The notes: a model not told the origin generated them from the letters alone. Counted from the first letter of the stretch, positions 45,557-59,049 are shown. The stretch is 64,000 nt of DNA from Pterois miles (GCA_947000775.1 CAMQGK010000048.1:1603001-1667000); one strand, 5' to 3'. Program-made: numbers and translations.

Positions 45557-45600
45557 ATATTAAAGCTGCAGTAGGTGGCGAGGGGTAGTCAACTTGACAT
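45557..45600 (+). mobile_element. Terminal fragment of MITE-like family D
   Basis: The text TTAAAGCTGCAGTAGGTGG matches the left terminus of the 35233 and 61079 elements. Similarity fades within about 45 bp. Confidence 0.55.
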
Positions 45601-45604
45601 CACT

Positions 45605-47800
45605 GAGAATTGGCTGCATAATATTCAGAGTCATGTTTCAATATTCAGGGGCAGGGGTCCATGGATGTTGGTTTCTCAAGGCCTTGGTGGCCTTGGTGGA
45701 TATTGATGATTGTTTTGCTACAGTACAAAATAATTAATATTCCAATCAGCATGGAAACGCTTCTAAAATAACATCCAGACTATCTGTTGAATAAAAGATG
45801 CTTTGTGAGAAAGCAATTCCCATTACAAGGTTATTCAAATTAAAGGACTTTACCACCATATAAACAAGAATATGCAACGAAAATTTAATCCAGGCCTTCT
45901 GAGATATACTGAGTGCTTAATGTATATTTAAGATGGAATTGCAGAAAAGCTCAATTCAGTGTCCATAATGAAACAGATTCATCTCAGTAAATGTCATTGA
46001 TTCTTTTGTGTAAGTGGAGATTTCAACCTGATGGTGGAGCTACATACTGTAATAGGTCAGAGGGTCACCAAAACAATTAAGATTTATCCTCTGGGGAGTA
46101 AGGATTTCCAGAGCATATGGTATGAAAATCCAGCAGTTTCTGAGGCACCTTCTCGTGGATCACAGTGTTGATCAAGGGGAACGTTAAAAATCTAAAATGT
46201 ATTTGCAGGACATAACTGAGCCACCTGCTTTCAAATTTCAGGCATCAGGTGTTGGCTAATTTGTGATCATTGCCAGTGCCATGCACAATTTTGGGGGCAA
46301 GTGGTCAAGCAAAAAAAAGGGCACCCGTCTCATAATACTTTATGAAAAATAGTCACATAGAGCAGCACATGCTGTTTATTTTCTTACTTGCGTATTTATT
46401 TCTTTTAATATCCATACAATTATGCAGATATTTAACACTCAACAGATGACTGACACGATTTTGCAGAGTGATACAAGTCAACAGGACATAAACACTAAGG
46501 CTTAAGGCCTATTTCACACCAAGTCCGTATTTTTCATCTGAAATTATCGTACGTTTAAAAATAAATACAGCTTTACATTGTGTCATCGTGTCTTTACATT
46601 GTGTCATCACAGAACAGCTTGGAATCGGGGATGGTTGTAAAACAATGGATGCGGGAAAGATTAAACAGAAGTGATTGTGCTTTAGGCAGTTAAACAATAG
46701 CTTCTTGTTAATGTCATTCATTCATTAGCCCTGTTTCGGGCGAGTGCTATCCATTGCAGGGCACCCACGCAATTAATTCAGTTTTGTCTCCTATTGAGAA
46801 TTTTTGCAATGAATAGAATAATAGAAAGCACTGGACTCAGTGTGTGCAAGGTTTCTGTGCGTAATGTCTTTTTATCGGATGATGGATTAAAAAAACACAT
46901 GAAAAAAACATCCAGCAGGGCCTACAAGGACCCTCCCCCAGGATTTTTTTTTTTTATAAACAAGCGGTATTTAAATTTTTTTACATGCACTCTGGCACTT
47001 TATTTCAGCCTAGTGCGCACAGTGAGAGAGGAGAGAGAGAGAGATTAATTTCTGTCAAGATTCTATGGTTGTATGAGCTTCTAATTCATATTCATGTTAA
47101 ATATTCTGGCAGTAAAAAAGCCCTGTGGCTATAACCTCATCCCCAGGCCGTAAACAAACACTGTGGTTACCTGGCTGGCTGTCACCAGTGAAGGCAGGTC
47201 AGGGAGATGTAGATGCTGCTCCACAGGGCGCTTGACTTGCGTGTTAACGGTGGTGTTTGTAACAAGGGAAGCTGAAGAGGAAGAGGCAGGGGCTCATGCA
47301 GAAGCTGGCTCACAGAAGGCTCACAGAAGTAGAACTGAAATGCAGCTGTCAGGCATTACAACACACTTTTAATTGAGAATGTTTTTAAATTTAAAAAAAA
47401 ATTAAACTAACTAAAAACTTAATTTTGAAGTCTTTCAGAAAGGGCACTTATCCAGGCAGAGACCAATGGTAGGTGCTTGAGCCCCACCTGGGTCTATCTG
47501 CACGTACCTAATCATTGCTCATTTTGGCAAACTGTATTGCAAGGCAAAAGATTAATTGAGACATAAGACCTTTTCTAAAAGAAGAACCAAAGTGTAGGGA
47601 GGTAACAGTTTAGCTGTTCTGTAATTCAGTGTTTCTTCAACGGAGTACCCTGAGCAGTACTTTGAGAAAAAAAAAATCACCAAGCCCCCGTATGTGAGAT
47701 TATTGTTAAATGTTAATTTAAAAATGTAATTCCTAAAATGATTATACAATAACAAGTTCAATAAAAAAATGTACATGTGAGTTTGAAAAACATATTTTAT
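45605..47800. other. Gene-free span
   Basis: No gene or clear repeat. A GAGAGA run is at 47024-47044. Frames at 46794-47048 and 47163-47372 show no domains. Confidence 0.4.
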
Positions 47801-47824
47801 ATTCAATATTCCCATTTTCAATAC

Positions 47825-47920
47825 AATCATTAACTGCTGTAAGCTGTAAACTATGTAAATTGTAAATTTCCCCACTGTGGGACTAATAAAGGAATATCCT
47901 ATCTTATCTTATCTTATCTT
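47825..47920 (+). mobile_element. LINE 3' UTR tail fragment
   Basis: The text AACTGCTGTAAGCTGTAAAC is followed by 'AATTTCCCCACTGTGGGACT', then AATAAAGGAATATCC and TTATC repeats to about 47920. It has the same tail type as 23535-23645. Heavily 5'-truncated. Confidence 0.78.
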
Positions 47921-47924
47921 AAAC

Positions 47925-49228
47925 TGCTGCAAAATAACACTTGTTTGTAATTTGTATCAGAGGGGTTGTGTTCTGTTTAGGCGGTGCTTGGCTAAAATGA
48001 TAATAAATAATAAATAATTAAGACACTGTTGTAATAAATCCATGTGTCATATTTGATATTTAATACTTATATATTATGGATGTTATACTGTGTGTAGGGT
48101 AAAATAGCCACAGCGTGTCCAGGTGATTAGTTGTGAATGTCATTTACAGTCAGGTGAGCTGCTGACGCCATGTCCAAATTACTGAAAGAAAAACTTTGTG
48201 CATCTGTCTGAATGCATCCTCATGAAATATGAAATGGCCAGTACATACATGCTTTGTGACTGGGATAGAAATATGGTTTTACTTCCAGCTGTAATCACAG
48301 GGTTTTGAAGTGGCAGAATTAACGAGTTAACAATATGACCAGAGAAACTGAAATCAAATTATCAAATGCATTTGACATATCCATATCTCTGAAGCTGTGG
48401 TAGAGGTGGCTAAGTGCAGTGAACTAAATGTTTTTTCTGATTTTTAATGAAAAAATAAGATTTTAAAGTTATTGCCAGAATAAATTAGGGCATTGTTCAT
48501 TTCTGCAAACCACAGATTCACTGAATGTCAAGATTTCTGAACCCAAAATACATTTCATGGATATGTTTTGTATCTGCTATCATACTTGTAGAAACGCACA
48601 ATGCCACATGGTTAATGTGAAGCAATTGGTCAGGTTTAGGCGACCATACTACTTAGCTAAGGTTAGAACTAAGATCATGGTTTATGTTCTAATAATAACA
48701 TAAAAATGATGTAACTAACGTACTACAACTGTAATTGATCCTTTAAAACAAATGATTTGCCTCATTGGCATGAACTTGGGTGATATAAACTGGGCTAATA
48801 ACCAGCTGTTTTCTTTCATTCATTCATTTTATACGCCTGCTTGAGGATTTCTTTCTCCTCTCACTGAAGGCCCTCTCAGACAATACAACAACCAGTCACT
48901 GTGCTCTGTAACCAGTTATTTCCAATGGCTTGCACTATGACAGCTTTGCTGTAATACTAATGATGTGATATACGAAAAAAAAAAAAAAAAAGTGGTTTTG
49001 CTCTATTAGTTGAAAACAGTATGGCTTGGTTTTACACGCTATACATCACCAAAACGGGGAGAAAAGTTTCCATAAATTATGAGAAATGTGGAAGAATTGT
49101 GACCCTGGGAAGAAGCCAGATGATGAAAAACAGGAGTGTCCTTAGAAAATCAGGAGGGTATGATAACCGCCCTTAGCGGATTTCTTACAAAATGTTACCT
49201 AACAAACATAACATTATGTAAAGTCAAT

Positions 49229-49230
<2 letters not shown>
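47925..49230. other. Gene-free span
   Basis: 48600-48730 is a family C copy. A 19-bp A run lies near 48975-48992. Confidence 0.4.

Positions 49231-49231
<1 letters not shown>

Positions 49232-49287
<56 letters not shown>
49232..49287. repeat. (TA)n microsatellite
   Basis: About 56 bp of pure TA. Confidence 0.96.
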
Positions 49288-49289
<2 letters not shown>

Positions 49290-49290
<1 letters not shown>

Positions 49291-52200
49291 GCTTTGAGCT
49301 TTAAAATGACATCTTAGAGGTGTAAGGTGAATTGAAAAATGTGTATGTGAACCACTGGAAACGCACTGTATCAGTTTACTGGTATTGTCCTGCCATTAAG
49401 AAAACAAAGTGGCAGCCATTGTGGTTCAGCTTGGGTGAAATCAATATCAGCATTTCGTTTTAATGACATATTTACTAGATAATGTATCAACATTACACTG
49501 GTTGTCTATGGGAAACCTTTAACCTGGACTGGTGCTAATTATCAGCGTTGATTTATGATGGTCTGTCAGAGTGTCAACCATAAACAACTTCCATTCAAAA
49601 TTACTGTGACATGTTTGTGTGTCCTCTTTTTGTGTTTTGTGCATATTGCCATTGTGAAAATGTCACATTTGTTCTTGGGTCAGAAAGCAAAAGTGCCGGC
49701 AGGCAGCTCCCAAAGAAAAGCAATGTAGTGTTTTATTGGCAAAGTTGTCTAGCAGTGTGATGTCTCTTTGAAAAGGCAGAGATGCTAATGCAATGTATGC
49801 ACACACTCCACTTCTACTAACATGATCAATACTGATATTCAAGGGATTGACAGTGTTGTTTGGAAATACTCTAAATTGGACTTAATCAATGGCCTAAAGT
49901 CTAACTGCCTAAATGTGTATTTTTACAATCTGCTGCAATATTCTTGATACCTCACGTTATGACTATGTCAAACAGAAGACCTTGTCACAGACCGATCATT
50001 TATTTATTCTTGGAGCTTTGTCATCACTTGAGTTAAACAGATTAGCCTCAGCCTTAAGGCAATGCTAAAGGAAAAAGCTCAGTAGGTCGTTAACGGGTAA
50101 TTCAGGTACATCATGTGACGTAGTATAAAAAGCAAAAAAGTCCAGGTTGGTAAATCAAGTTACATATCCTACCTAACTTACATAATGTTATGTACTGTAC
50201 CTAACTTATGTCACATATGTAGTGTACTTACCTATGTGACAAACAGTTATTTTAACCCAAACTATGATCTTTTCCTTTCCTTTAGTCATGTAGGTTTGTT
50301 GCTTAAACCTAACCAAGCTGTTTCCTGTGAATATGAGTTTATTTGAAAAGACAGACAGACATTGCAACAAGCTGAAACTGTGCAAAACTGGCACTAGAGA
50401 GGTTACTTGGGGGTGAGAATGTATTTCAACTCTACAAATACATCTCTTGAATTGTTAACTAATTAACTGTATTAACTTATTGTCAAGCAAGCCAGCTAGC
50501 ATGGAGAAGTTTTGAGAAAGACTAACACAAGCTTGTTCCCAGCAGAGTAGTGTGTTAGCGGTTAACTCGTCAGCTACAGTAGTTGCCAACCAGACCTGTG
50601 AGTAGTGGTACATTGTGCACAAGTGTCTAGCACTGTGTGTTTCATAAGAATGTGCACATTTCTGGTGTGTCCAGGTTTGTTAAGGCACTGATAGTTTCAC
50701 ATACCACTAAAACGAAAAAGAATAAAAGCAAAGCAGCACTTGATTATGGCCCAGTCATTTGCAGTTACTTTGGCCTTTCTTTCCTTCCTCACTGTCACAG
50801 TTAGTTGGGAACAGTGAGGTTGCGACAACATGTACCCAAACATTCACTGAACAATGTGCGTTCTTCATCACTCAAGCTTCCAGGGACATTGGCTACAGCT
50901 TCTTGTCACCTCCTACTTGCTCTGTCCTGCTAATCCGTCATCATCTGAAGTCCAGTGGGTTTGCACCCACTGCTTCAAACTCATAACTTGCACTAATACA
51001 GCCATTCACATGCATTTGAAAAAAATAAAAAAACCACAGGCGACATGAGCACACAGAGCAACTATACTGTGGCATCTAAATCTCTGATCCATTACAAAAA
51101 AGTGTATTAAATATCATATTTGAGGTTACACTCTGCAGGTAGAATGAGAAAGAAAGTTAATCTAGGTGGCAGCAGAGCCGTCTCACCTCGCAGAGCGAGC
51201 AGGGTCGAGTAGTTTCCGGGGTGAAATAGCGCTTTCAGCCTCTACACACACTGTTGTTTCATTTAGCAGCTATGTGAGAAGAATGCTCCTGCAGAATATG
51301 AGACGTCCTCTGTGGCCTCAGGCGTGGCCCATGCAGAGGGGATGTTAACAAAGCAACAGCACAGAGCTATTATTAATACTACTTGTCCTTTCAGTGGGGA
51401 CTTGTGGCCAGTCGGGATGAACACCAAGGCAGCGTACAGAGGCCTTCCTTTGTTTCTGTCTTTGATCACAGATCTTGACCCAGACAGGTGTCAGCTAAGA
51501 GTTAGAGCTAAAAGCAAGGAAAGCTCAGGAGTAGAAAGGAGCTGCTGTAAAGGAAACAGTGACAATACTGGAAGGATTACAGGATGGCAAGCAGCTCTCC
51601 CTCAGGTACCAGTTAAGTGCTTATTTGAGTGTTTGTGAACAGGATTCATTTGGAAACTGAAAAAAATGGCAGTGGTTTGTTCAAAAGCATTAAATAATGT
51701 TTATGAAATTGTAAATTCTGACGCAGGTCTGTCTTGAGCAGAAGTTGAACTGTGTTGTGCTGAATGTACACAGCATCCAGCTGCACACTGATTCCCATTT
51801 CAGTCTAAATAAGCACTGGGAATGTATCAGAAGTGGAGCGTCTGTTCCTCAGCAGCCACATTTATAATGTGGTGTACAGTTATTTTTCCAACATTCATAT
51901 TTTACAAGCATAAATACTGTATATGCAGCAGCGCTGCTGTCATTAAGCTGGATCTTTTTAAATTTGTCTGACAATGTTGTCATCATTAAATAATGATTTT
52001 ATCTGCAGCTCAGCAGTTTGGTAATGACTGCAGGTCAACATAATATTGATGAAGTGAGTTTCACACTATAGGTAAAGGAGGAGTAAAGGAGAACAACTAC
52101 AGTACTGTATGTTATGAATTTGGCTGAAGTGACATTCGGCAAAGGCGGGGTACTGTGTGGGGTACTGTGGGTACTGTGTATGAGCTGTTTCAAGCATACA

Positions 52201-53610
52201 GCCTCAACCCTAACCTTTGTACTTTTTGAAACCATGCAATTTTTCCACAGTGGGTTATGTTGTTAACCTTGGGAAAAAACAGAGGAGCAAAAACCATATT
52301 TATATGCCGTGTGAGAAAAAAAACAAGTCAGGATCTGGGTACCTAACCTTGACAAAGGTCGCCTAACCTTGACAAACCGATATCTTTTGCGGACGTGAAC
52401 CAAGTCATTTTTTAAAACCCAATTCCTGGAGCTTTAACCATCCTAAGTAGTCTTGTGCATAAACAAAACCTTCAAATGAATCATCTTGTAACTGTTTGGG
52501 AAGGCACCAGAGAATGCTTGCAAGGGTCATTTTGGAATACAGTGACAAAATATATCTATTAATTTGTTTAGTTTGGAGTTGTTCATTTTAGGTTGAGATG
52601 TGGATAAAGTGAAATTGATGCATGGTCACCTTATTTTTTGTGTTAAATTGTTACATGCTGTAGGTGAATGCATGGAGAAACTGCAACAAATACATGTTTC
52701 ACTCATTCAGAAACACATATTACGGTGTCAGGGCCTTGATGAACTGCTGTTTACAGTAACAGCTGTGAGCGTGAGAATATGATGAGGCTCTAGTCTTGGT
52801 ATTTGTGCAGGGGAGTTATAACCACTGGCTACTGCTTGTTATGCTAATAGATTTAATGAGTGTTGCACTGATGATGTGGGGGAAAGACACCGAGAGCACC
52901 TTATCTAGCTGATAGGAGGCTTCATAAGTGCTGCCCACGCTCGCTTAATCTGGAGCGGTGCTTCAACGTGAGGGGAATGAGAGCTTCTTCATGGTCGATA
53001 ACCATGTATGTGGGTGTCTGAAATTATTTTAAATGTGTATTTGTGCGTGAAGACCAAGAGCATTAGGGTGTACACACACTTGAGTGTATGTGTGTGTGTG
53101 TGTAGGACATCACTGTAAATGAGAAATAATGGGATGTTTCAATGGCTTTTTTTTTTTAAGATGCAGCTGCAGCAGCAACAAAGAAGTGTCAAATAGTGGG
53201 TGTGTTCATTTTGATTTCTTCATTAAAAAACAATTCTTAGCCTCCACTTTCAAACATCATAAGGCCCCACTGAAAGCTAATTTCAAAACCTTTATTTTGC
53301 CATTAGGGGGAACTGCCTCTGATGCTTTAAGGCAGCAGAATGCAACAATTGCTGGGAATGAATTGCAAAATGATTGATGCATTGGTGAACTGAAATTGCC
53401 AAAGCACATGATCAACCCTGTGAGTGTAGGGAAGCTATCAGCGTACAGAGACACTTTTCACAGATGACTGACTGTTCCCAGCACCTCACACACAACAGAC
53501 TCAGGTCTGCAGCTCTCTTCTCTCTAACAGGCTCTTGTTCATGTTCATACAGTTATTGCATTGTTGTATGTCAGTGCTGTTAATTTATACTGAGCTGTAC
53601 TTGATTATTC
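49290..53610. other. Gene-free span of about 4.3 kb
   Basis: 50150-50345 is a family C copy on the minus strand. The 108-residue frame at 51312-51638 has no recognised domain and no good splice context. No RNA gene was found. Confidence 0.35.
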
Positions 53611-53614
53611 TGAT

Positions 53615-53815
53615 ATAAATATTTTTGACTGCTAAAGCTGTCTGGACTTTTAAAGTATGTAGTAAATGAGAAGTAATGAGAAGAAAAATCTGTACTTTGT
53701 TTAGAAACAAGCTGAAATTAACATTTTTGACTTCTGAGACTCTCTGGACTTTTAAAGTTTGTAGTAAATGAGAAGTAATGAGAAGGAAAAGTCAGACTTT
53801 GGTGTATATAAATAC
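53615..53815 (+). repeat. ~102-bp tandem duplication (two diverged units)
   Basis: The text TCTGGACTTTTAAAGT(A/T)TGT followed by AGTAAATGAGAAGTAATGAG occurs at 53641 and again at 53743, an offset of 102 bp. A TTTTTGACT lead-in precedes both units. Confidence 0.85.
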
Positions 53816-54139
53816 TCTTCAGTAGTCTGCCACAGTCTTCTCAGTCATCTCTTACCAGTTGAGCTGTATGCTAATTACTGTTCCATTTGATCTCCAGATA
53901 TCTGTAGACCTAAACCTAAAGACGTTGGGTTTATGTGTTTGGATTATACCTTAAAACGACCTGATAGTCTTTAGATAAAGTCTTTACATCATCACATGAA
54001 ATCCAGGGCTGTAGAAACAACGTCTTAAACAACGTAGAATAAAAAGAATAAAAAATCAAATTTCAAATTAAAACTTCAGCAGCAGTCAACAAACAGAATG
54101 TAGTAAAATCAATAAATACAATTTTATTTTGCACTAGAA

Positions 54140-54830
54140 TAAGAGCAATCACTGTACTAGTGTGAATGTAGTTATTGCTCTATTATGAATGTAGTTACTG
54201 CGCTAGTGTGAATGTGATTACTGCTCTGGTATGAATGTAATTACTGCTCTATTATGAATGTAGTTACTGTGCTAGTGTGAATGTGATTACTGCTCTGGTA
54301 TGAATGTAATTAATGCTCTATTATGAATGTAGTTACTGCGCTAGTGTGAATGTGATTACTGCTACTAGCATGAAGATAATTACTGCACTATTATGAATGT
54401 AATTACTACACTAGTATGAATGTTATTGCTGCACTAGTATGCATGTAATTATTGCACTAGTATGAATGTAATTACGGCACAGAGTATGAGTGTAATTACT
54501 GTACCAGTATGAATGTAATTACTACTATTAGTATGAATGCACTATTATCTATTTACTAGTATGAATGTAATTACTGCACTAATATGACTGTAATTATTGC
54601 ACTAGTATGAGTGTAATTATTGTAGAGTATGAATGTACTTATTGCTCTGATATGAATGTACTTATTGCTCTGGTATGAATGTACTTATTGCATTAGTATG
54701 GATATATGGATTGTACTAATATGAATACAGTTTTTGCACTAGAATAGATCTAATTATTGGGTAAGTATGAATGTAATTGTTGCCCTAGTGTGAACAATAA
54801 ATGTAATAAAGCACTAGTATGAGTGCAATT
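54140..54830 (+). repeat. 23-bp minisatellite with 69-bp higher-order period
   Basis: About 30 diverged copies of a 23-bp unit, roughly ACTGCACTAGTATGAATGTAATT. At the left end three different units form a higher-order block: the marker ATTATGAATGTAGTTACTG starts at 54182, 54251 and 54320, exactly 69 bp (three units) apart, with near-identical blocks. Toward the right the units diverge and lose the higher order. AT-rich and non-coding. Confidence 0.93.
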
Positions 54831-54879
54831 ATAGCACAAGGTCCCATAGGTTTGCCCTTGAAAAAGACATTGCACATGA

Positions 54880-55570
54880 AGGGTCATTCAAAGCTTGTTG
54901 AGGTTAAGTGTGCTTAAGGATAGGGGTAAGGGTTCTTCAGTCTGGTGGCCCATGTTGGTTGGTGTTCGATAGTGCCTGTCAGAGGGTGACAGATCAAACA
55001 GGTGGTGGCAAGGATGGGAAGAGTCCTTTAGGATGTTTGTTTTGCTCTGTAGAGAGGAGCTGGCGATGTCTTCCAGTGAGGGCAGAGGGCAGACAATGAT
55101 TTTGTGTGGTGTTGATGCCCCTCTGAAAAGCTGAGCCACCAGCATACCACACTGAGATTCAGCACACCAGTACACTCTCAGTAGAGGAGTGCTAGAAGGC
55201 CACAGGCAGCTTTAGTCCTAGCTTCTTTTTCTGTAGCACTCTCAGGAAGCAAGTAAGCCTTCCTAAACCACCATGGTGGTTTTTGCAGACCAGGAGAGGC
55301 CCCCTGAGATGTGGGTTCCCAGGAATTTGAATGGGGGGATTCTCTCCACGTAGTCCCCATTGATGCACTATAGTGGAACATGGTCCTCTCTGTGCTTGCT
55401 GAAGTCAGTGATGAGTTCTTTTGTTTTTGTGGTGTTTAGTGTCAGGTTGTTTACTGATCACCACACTGTCAATTTCTGCACCTCATCTCTGAAGAGGCCA
55501 TGAGTCTGACCACAGAGGTGTCAGCCGCAAATCTGATGATGGTGTTGGTGGGGTGGGTTAGGTCCCTAGA
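54880..55570 (-). pseudogene. LINE reverse transcriptase remnant, L2/Rex1/CR1 group
   Basis: On the minus strand the palm motif reads NTIIRFAADT at 55547-55518. Intact relatives carry F-A-D-D-T, so the first catalytic aspartate is replaced by alanine. Downstream follow the thumb-side blocks (KTKELITDF-like text near 55430-55405, ERIPPFKFLGTHISG-like text near 55350-55290) and a weaker C-terminal half to about 54880. Frames are broken by indels. The remnant abuts the minisatellite at 54140-54830. It belongs to the same LINE group as 4555-4890. Confidence 0.75.
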
Positions 55571-55574
55571 TTAT

Positions 55575-56635
55575 GGTCTTAGGTCTTTAAACATCTTTAA
55601 GCCTTAGGTCTTAGCTGATGCATTTAGTTCCTTATATGATGTCTTTTGGCCTTTAGAAAACTGCAGACCTCACAATGGCTATAGGTCTGATGTTTTTACA
55701 TCTGCAGATCTGAGGCATCATGGTGACAGTGATCTAAAGCTAACTGAGGTATGATAAAATGGGGAGTGGGTGCATATTTATGATGATGCATCATCTCTAG
55801 ACTCTTATAACGGTGTCTTCCCAGTTGAGCAGCAATAAAAATCAGCTGAATTTTATCAGTGTGTTACAGCTGTCAAAGGTTTGAGGAGATTGATTATAAA
55901 TTTCTGCTGTGTCCTATTCATAGACAGTGGAGGTCTTGTCAGCTGCTGAGCATGTTTTGGCTTCTTGTTACTCTCTGACAGAGGAACCATTCTTCAATGC
56001 TTGCATATGTGTTGCTGTGTGACAGTGATAAATGTTGCTTCAACAGACAAAGTGACTCTCTGGCCTCAGGAGATTGTTTGCTCCTTTTACAGAAAAAAAT
56101 TAGACTAAATGCGTGCATTCAATTTACCTGCATTATAGAAAATAATGATAACATCCACCTGGCCAGCCATTTGGCCTCACTCTCTGGCAGTGATTATGTG
56201 ACACCAATCCACAGCTTTTAGTGAGTCAGGTGCTAATGGACCCAGTGTCAGCACTGAGACAGGGAGGCGTGCTAAGCCATTGCACTAAGGCTGCAGTTTT
56301 TGTCTGGCTTGCAGTGGTACACCAAAAATAAGAGTTTAGCTGTATCATGATTGAACATTCACTGTGCATGGCTCATCAGTTAAGCCTTCTATTGAAGCAT
56401 AAGATTTAAGATGCTAAGATGAAGTGCAGATGACTTTATAACTGGATGTGGCATCTTCAGATATTCAGACATCTGTAAATTTATAAGAAATTGTCAGTTC
56501 ATCTTAGTTTTAGATGGAAAATTTAGGCCTCTAGACATCTGTAGACCTTGGTTCCACTTCCACCTCCACTTACTGTTATTAACAGGTACTTAATAATGGT
56601 AGGTACTTAGGTAGGTACTTAGGTGCTTTTGTTAT
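55575..56635. other. Gene-free span containing diffuse family G motifs
   Basis: Scattered imperfect copies of GTCTTTAGGTC-like and AGACATCTGTAGACC-like text (55570-55610, 55645-55705, 56455-56550). The frame at 55997-56221 shows no domain. Confidence 0.4.
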
Positions 56636-56639
56636 GAAC

Positions 56640-56882
56640 ATGAACATGTTTTCCTTATCCACTATCTATATACAAGTGTGTGTATTTATTACTGTTACTT
56701 ACTTATTTTATTGTCAATTTTCTTCATTGCACCTTCTTTCCTTCATTGCACCTTCCCTTTTACTTTTTACTATACTGTATTTTATCTGTACTGTGTTGAT
56801 GCTGCTATGACACCCGAATTTCCCTCTGGGGATTAATAAAGGTTCATCTTATCTTATCTTATCTTATCTTATTTTATCTTAT
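56640..56882 (+). mobile_element. LINE 3' UTR fragment with hairpin tail
   Basis: A T/C-rich 3' UTR ('TTCTTCATTGCACCTTCTTT', 'TGTTGATGCTGCTATGACAC') leads into 'GAATTTCCCTCTGGGGATTA', then ATAAAGGTTC and ATCTT repeats to 56882. This is the characteristic end of L2/Rex1-type fish LINEs. Only the UTR survives. Confidence 0.85.
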
Positions 56883-56884
56883 TT

Positions 56885-58985
56885 GGGTCTTTTGATGAAG
56901 TTTGACATCTTTAGTTCTGAGGCATTAGTAGACCTTTAGACTGCTTCTTCAGGCCAGTAGACACTTATAGCTCTAAAGATGATGTCTCTGGGGCTGCAGG
57001 CTAAAAGTCTTTGCTCAGGAAGGTTCCTAATGGAGTGAGATGACCCGGACGTATCATAAGAGCTGTTCAGAAAGGTGCGTCAATGTATCTCGTTTAGCAA
57101 AGGATACACTGGACCAGCCTTTATGAAAAGAAAGGAGATAATAAAAAAAAATGTTCCTTGTGGCCGGACACCATGGTTGTTGTTGTTTTCTTACGTCCTT
57201 CCGAATTGTCCTTCAGATCTGTCCTTGACTTCATGACATTTTCCATCGAGGTCACGGAAAAGTAGTTAGGAAAAGACATTAGGATGTCATGTTTTGACTT
57301 TTTGACTGCAGCCTAAGTCTTTAGATAATGTGCATGGAGCTTTATAGTGCTATATACACTATATAATTATAGTACTGTATACAGTACTATAATTTATAAG
57401 CAAAAAGTTTTAAAGAGACATCTGTAAATCTAACATAAGTGTCTTTAGGTATTTTAATGATATCTTTAGGTCCTGAGACATCTTCAGACATCTTTTTACT
57501 AAAAGTTGGCAAGTTCAGTGGTTTTGTGTCTTTTCAAGTTTAACCTCAGGTGAACATAGTATGATATAAGTCCAGCAACCTCATGTATTCAAGCAGCTAA
57601 ACAACTAAATTGCACATGAATATATGTTGGTTGCAAAGTGATGGTCATTTTAAATATTATATTGCCATGTAAAATAAAGGCATTTTCATTTTTGCACAAA
57701 TCCTACTGTGTTCCTTGGATTATTTCTGAAGGAGACTTGCATTTTATACTCTTTGAGACCATATTCCACCCATGCAAAGAGCCCTGCACGAGACTGAATA
57801 GGCACACAAATTAAATTTTGTATCATCCTGTTCTCATGGAGGTTTATGGCAGTGCACAATAAGGCCAATGGATATGCAGTCACAGTGGGTTGCATGAAGT
57901 GTGTTGCCTATTGGTATTCAAGCAATGAAAAAAATCCCACTACTGTGCTGCAAATTGCAGAAAAGACATAATTTGTGAAGCTAAAAATATGAATGGAACT
58001 GTTATTTAGTCCATTCCTCTTTGGTGTGTCACTGTAATGAGACAGTCGAGTAGAACTGAACTGCCTCTGGGCATTAGCCATGTTTCTGTTTGAAATGAGA
58101 AAGCTGAATGGAGCCAGCAATGATTGCTTTCCCTTTCTCTCTGAGAACAACTTTATGATTTATTCAGTGTGTTTGGACTACAGATATAATTGGCCACTGA
58201 GATGAGTGCTGTTGACTTGTGTTTAATCGTTTCATCTCTCAGTACAGTGAATTTGAATACAGTGATGACAGCTTTTGTAAACGTGAGATGGAAGGAAAAG
58301 CTCTAAAATAATAGTAAAATGGACTTAAAATAGAAAGTTGATTGAAACAGATAAACTTCAAAGAAATATCTGTTGAATTTCAGAGTTGTTCATGCCAATA
58401 TCTCTTTTCTCTCTCATACCTGCTTCCTCCTCTCCCAGCTCTGTCCACAAGCCTGTCTTTCTGTGACAGTGATCTCTGGCTTTACACAATCTCTTCCCTG
58501 AGGAACCTGATAGATCTTTTAAATCCTCTCCTCTTTGATAACCCTGCTGCTCTTAGGTTCATCCCCCGCTGGATGCTGCTCTCTGTTTTATTCTCCCTCA
58601 CTTTCCCTTTCCCTTCACCTCTCACCTATACAGGCAAATACCTAAACCTACCCAATCATTTCACAGTGTAGACCATGAGACCGTTTCTGGAAGTATGATG
58701 TAAGGCTGATAAAGCTGAAATGAAAGTATTTATGAATTTTTTTTGGGGTTAGAGACATTCAATGTATCCTGTGGTTTACAGAAACGTACAATGTCAACAT
58801 TTTTTGTGGTGACTGGGTTGCAATTTAGTATAAGACACTTTGTATACATCTATAGACTGCTAAAATTACAAATGAATAAATATGTATCAGCATATGTCTT
58901 TACCAAAGGTCTTTACCCAAATAGAATCAGCTCATGAAGCCATTTATAGAGAGAACACTAACACTAGTCCAGTTTTCATCCACTT
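56885..58985. other. Gene-free span with more family G motifs
   Basis: Diffuse family G text at 56885-57010 and 57300-57500. The frames at 57686-57895 and 58342-58671 have no domain. Confidence 0.4.
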
Positions 58986-59006
58986 GTGAATGGAAATTTT
59001 AAACGA

Positions 59007-59008
<2 letters not shown>

Positions 59009-59039
<31 letters not shown>
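59009..59039. repeat. (TG)n microsatellite
   Basis: About 31 bp of TG, followed by a short impure extension to 59049. Confidence 0.95.
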
Positions 59040-59040
<1 letters not shown>

Positions 59041-59049
59041 TGTGTGTGG

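Noticed and set aside
51312..51638. 108-residue plus-strand frame as a host gene
   Set aside because: No recognised domain, no good start context and no splice sites; left as unexplained noise.
54140..54830. CRISPR-like array
   Set aside because: Units are contiguous and diverged with no unique spacers, in a vertebrate genome; it is a minisatellite.
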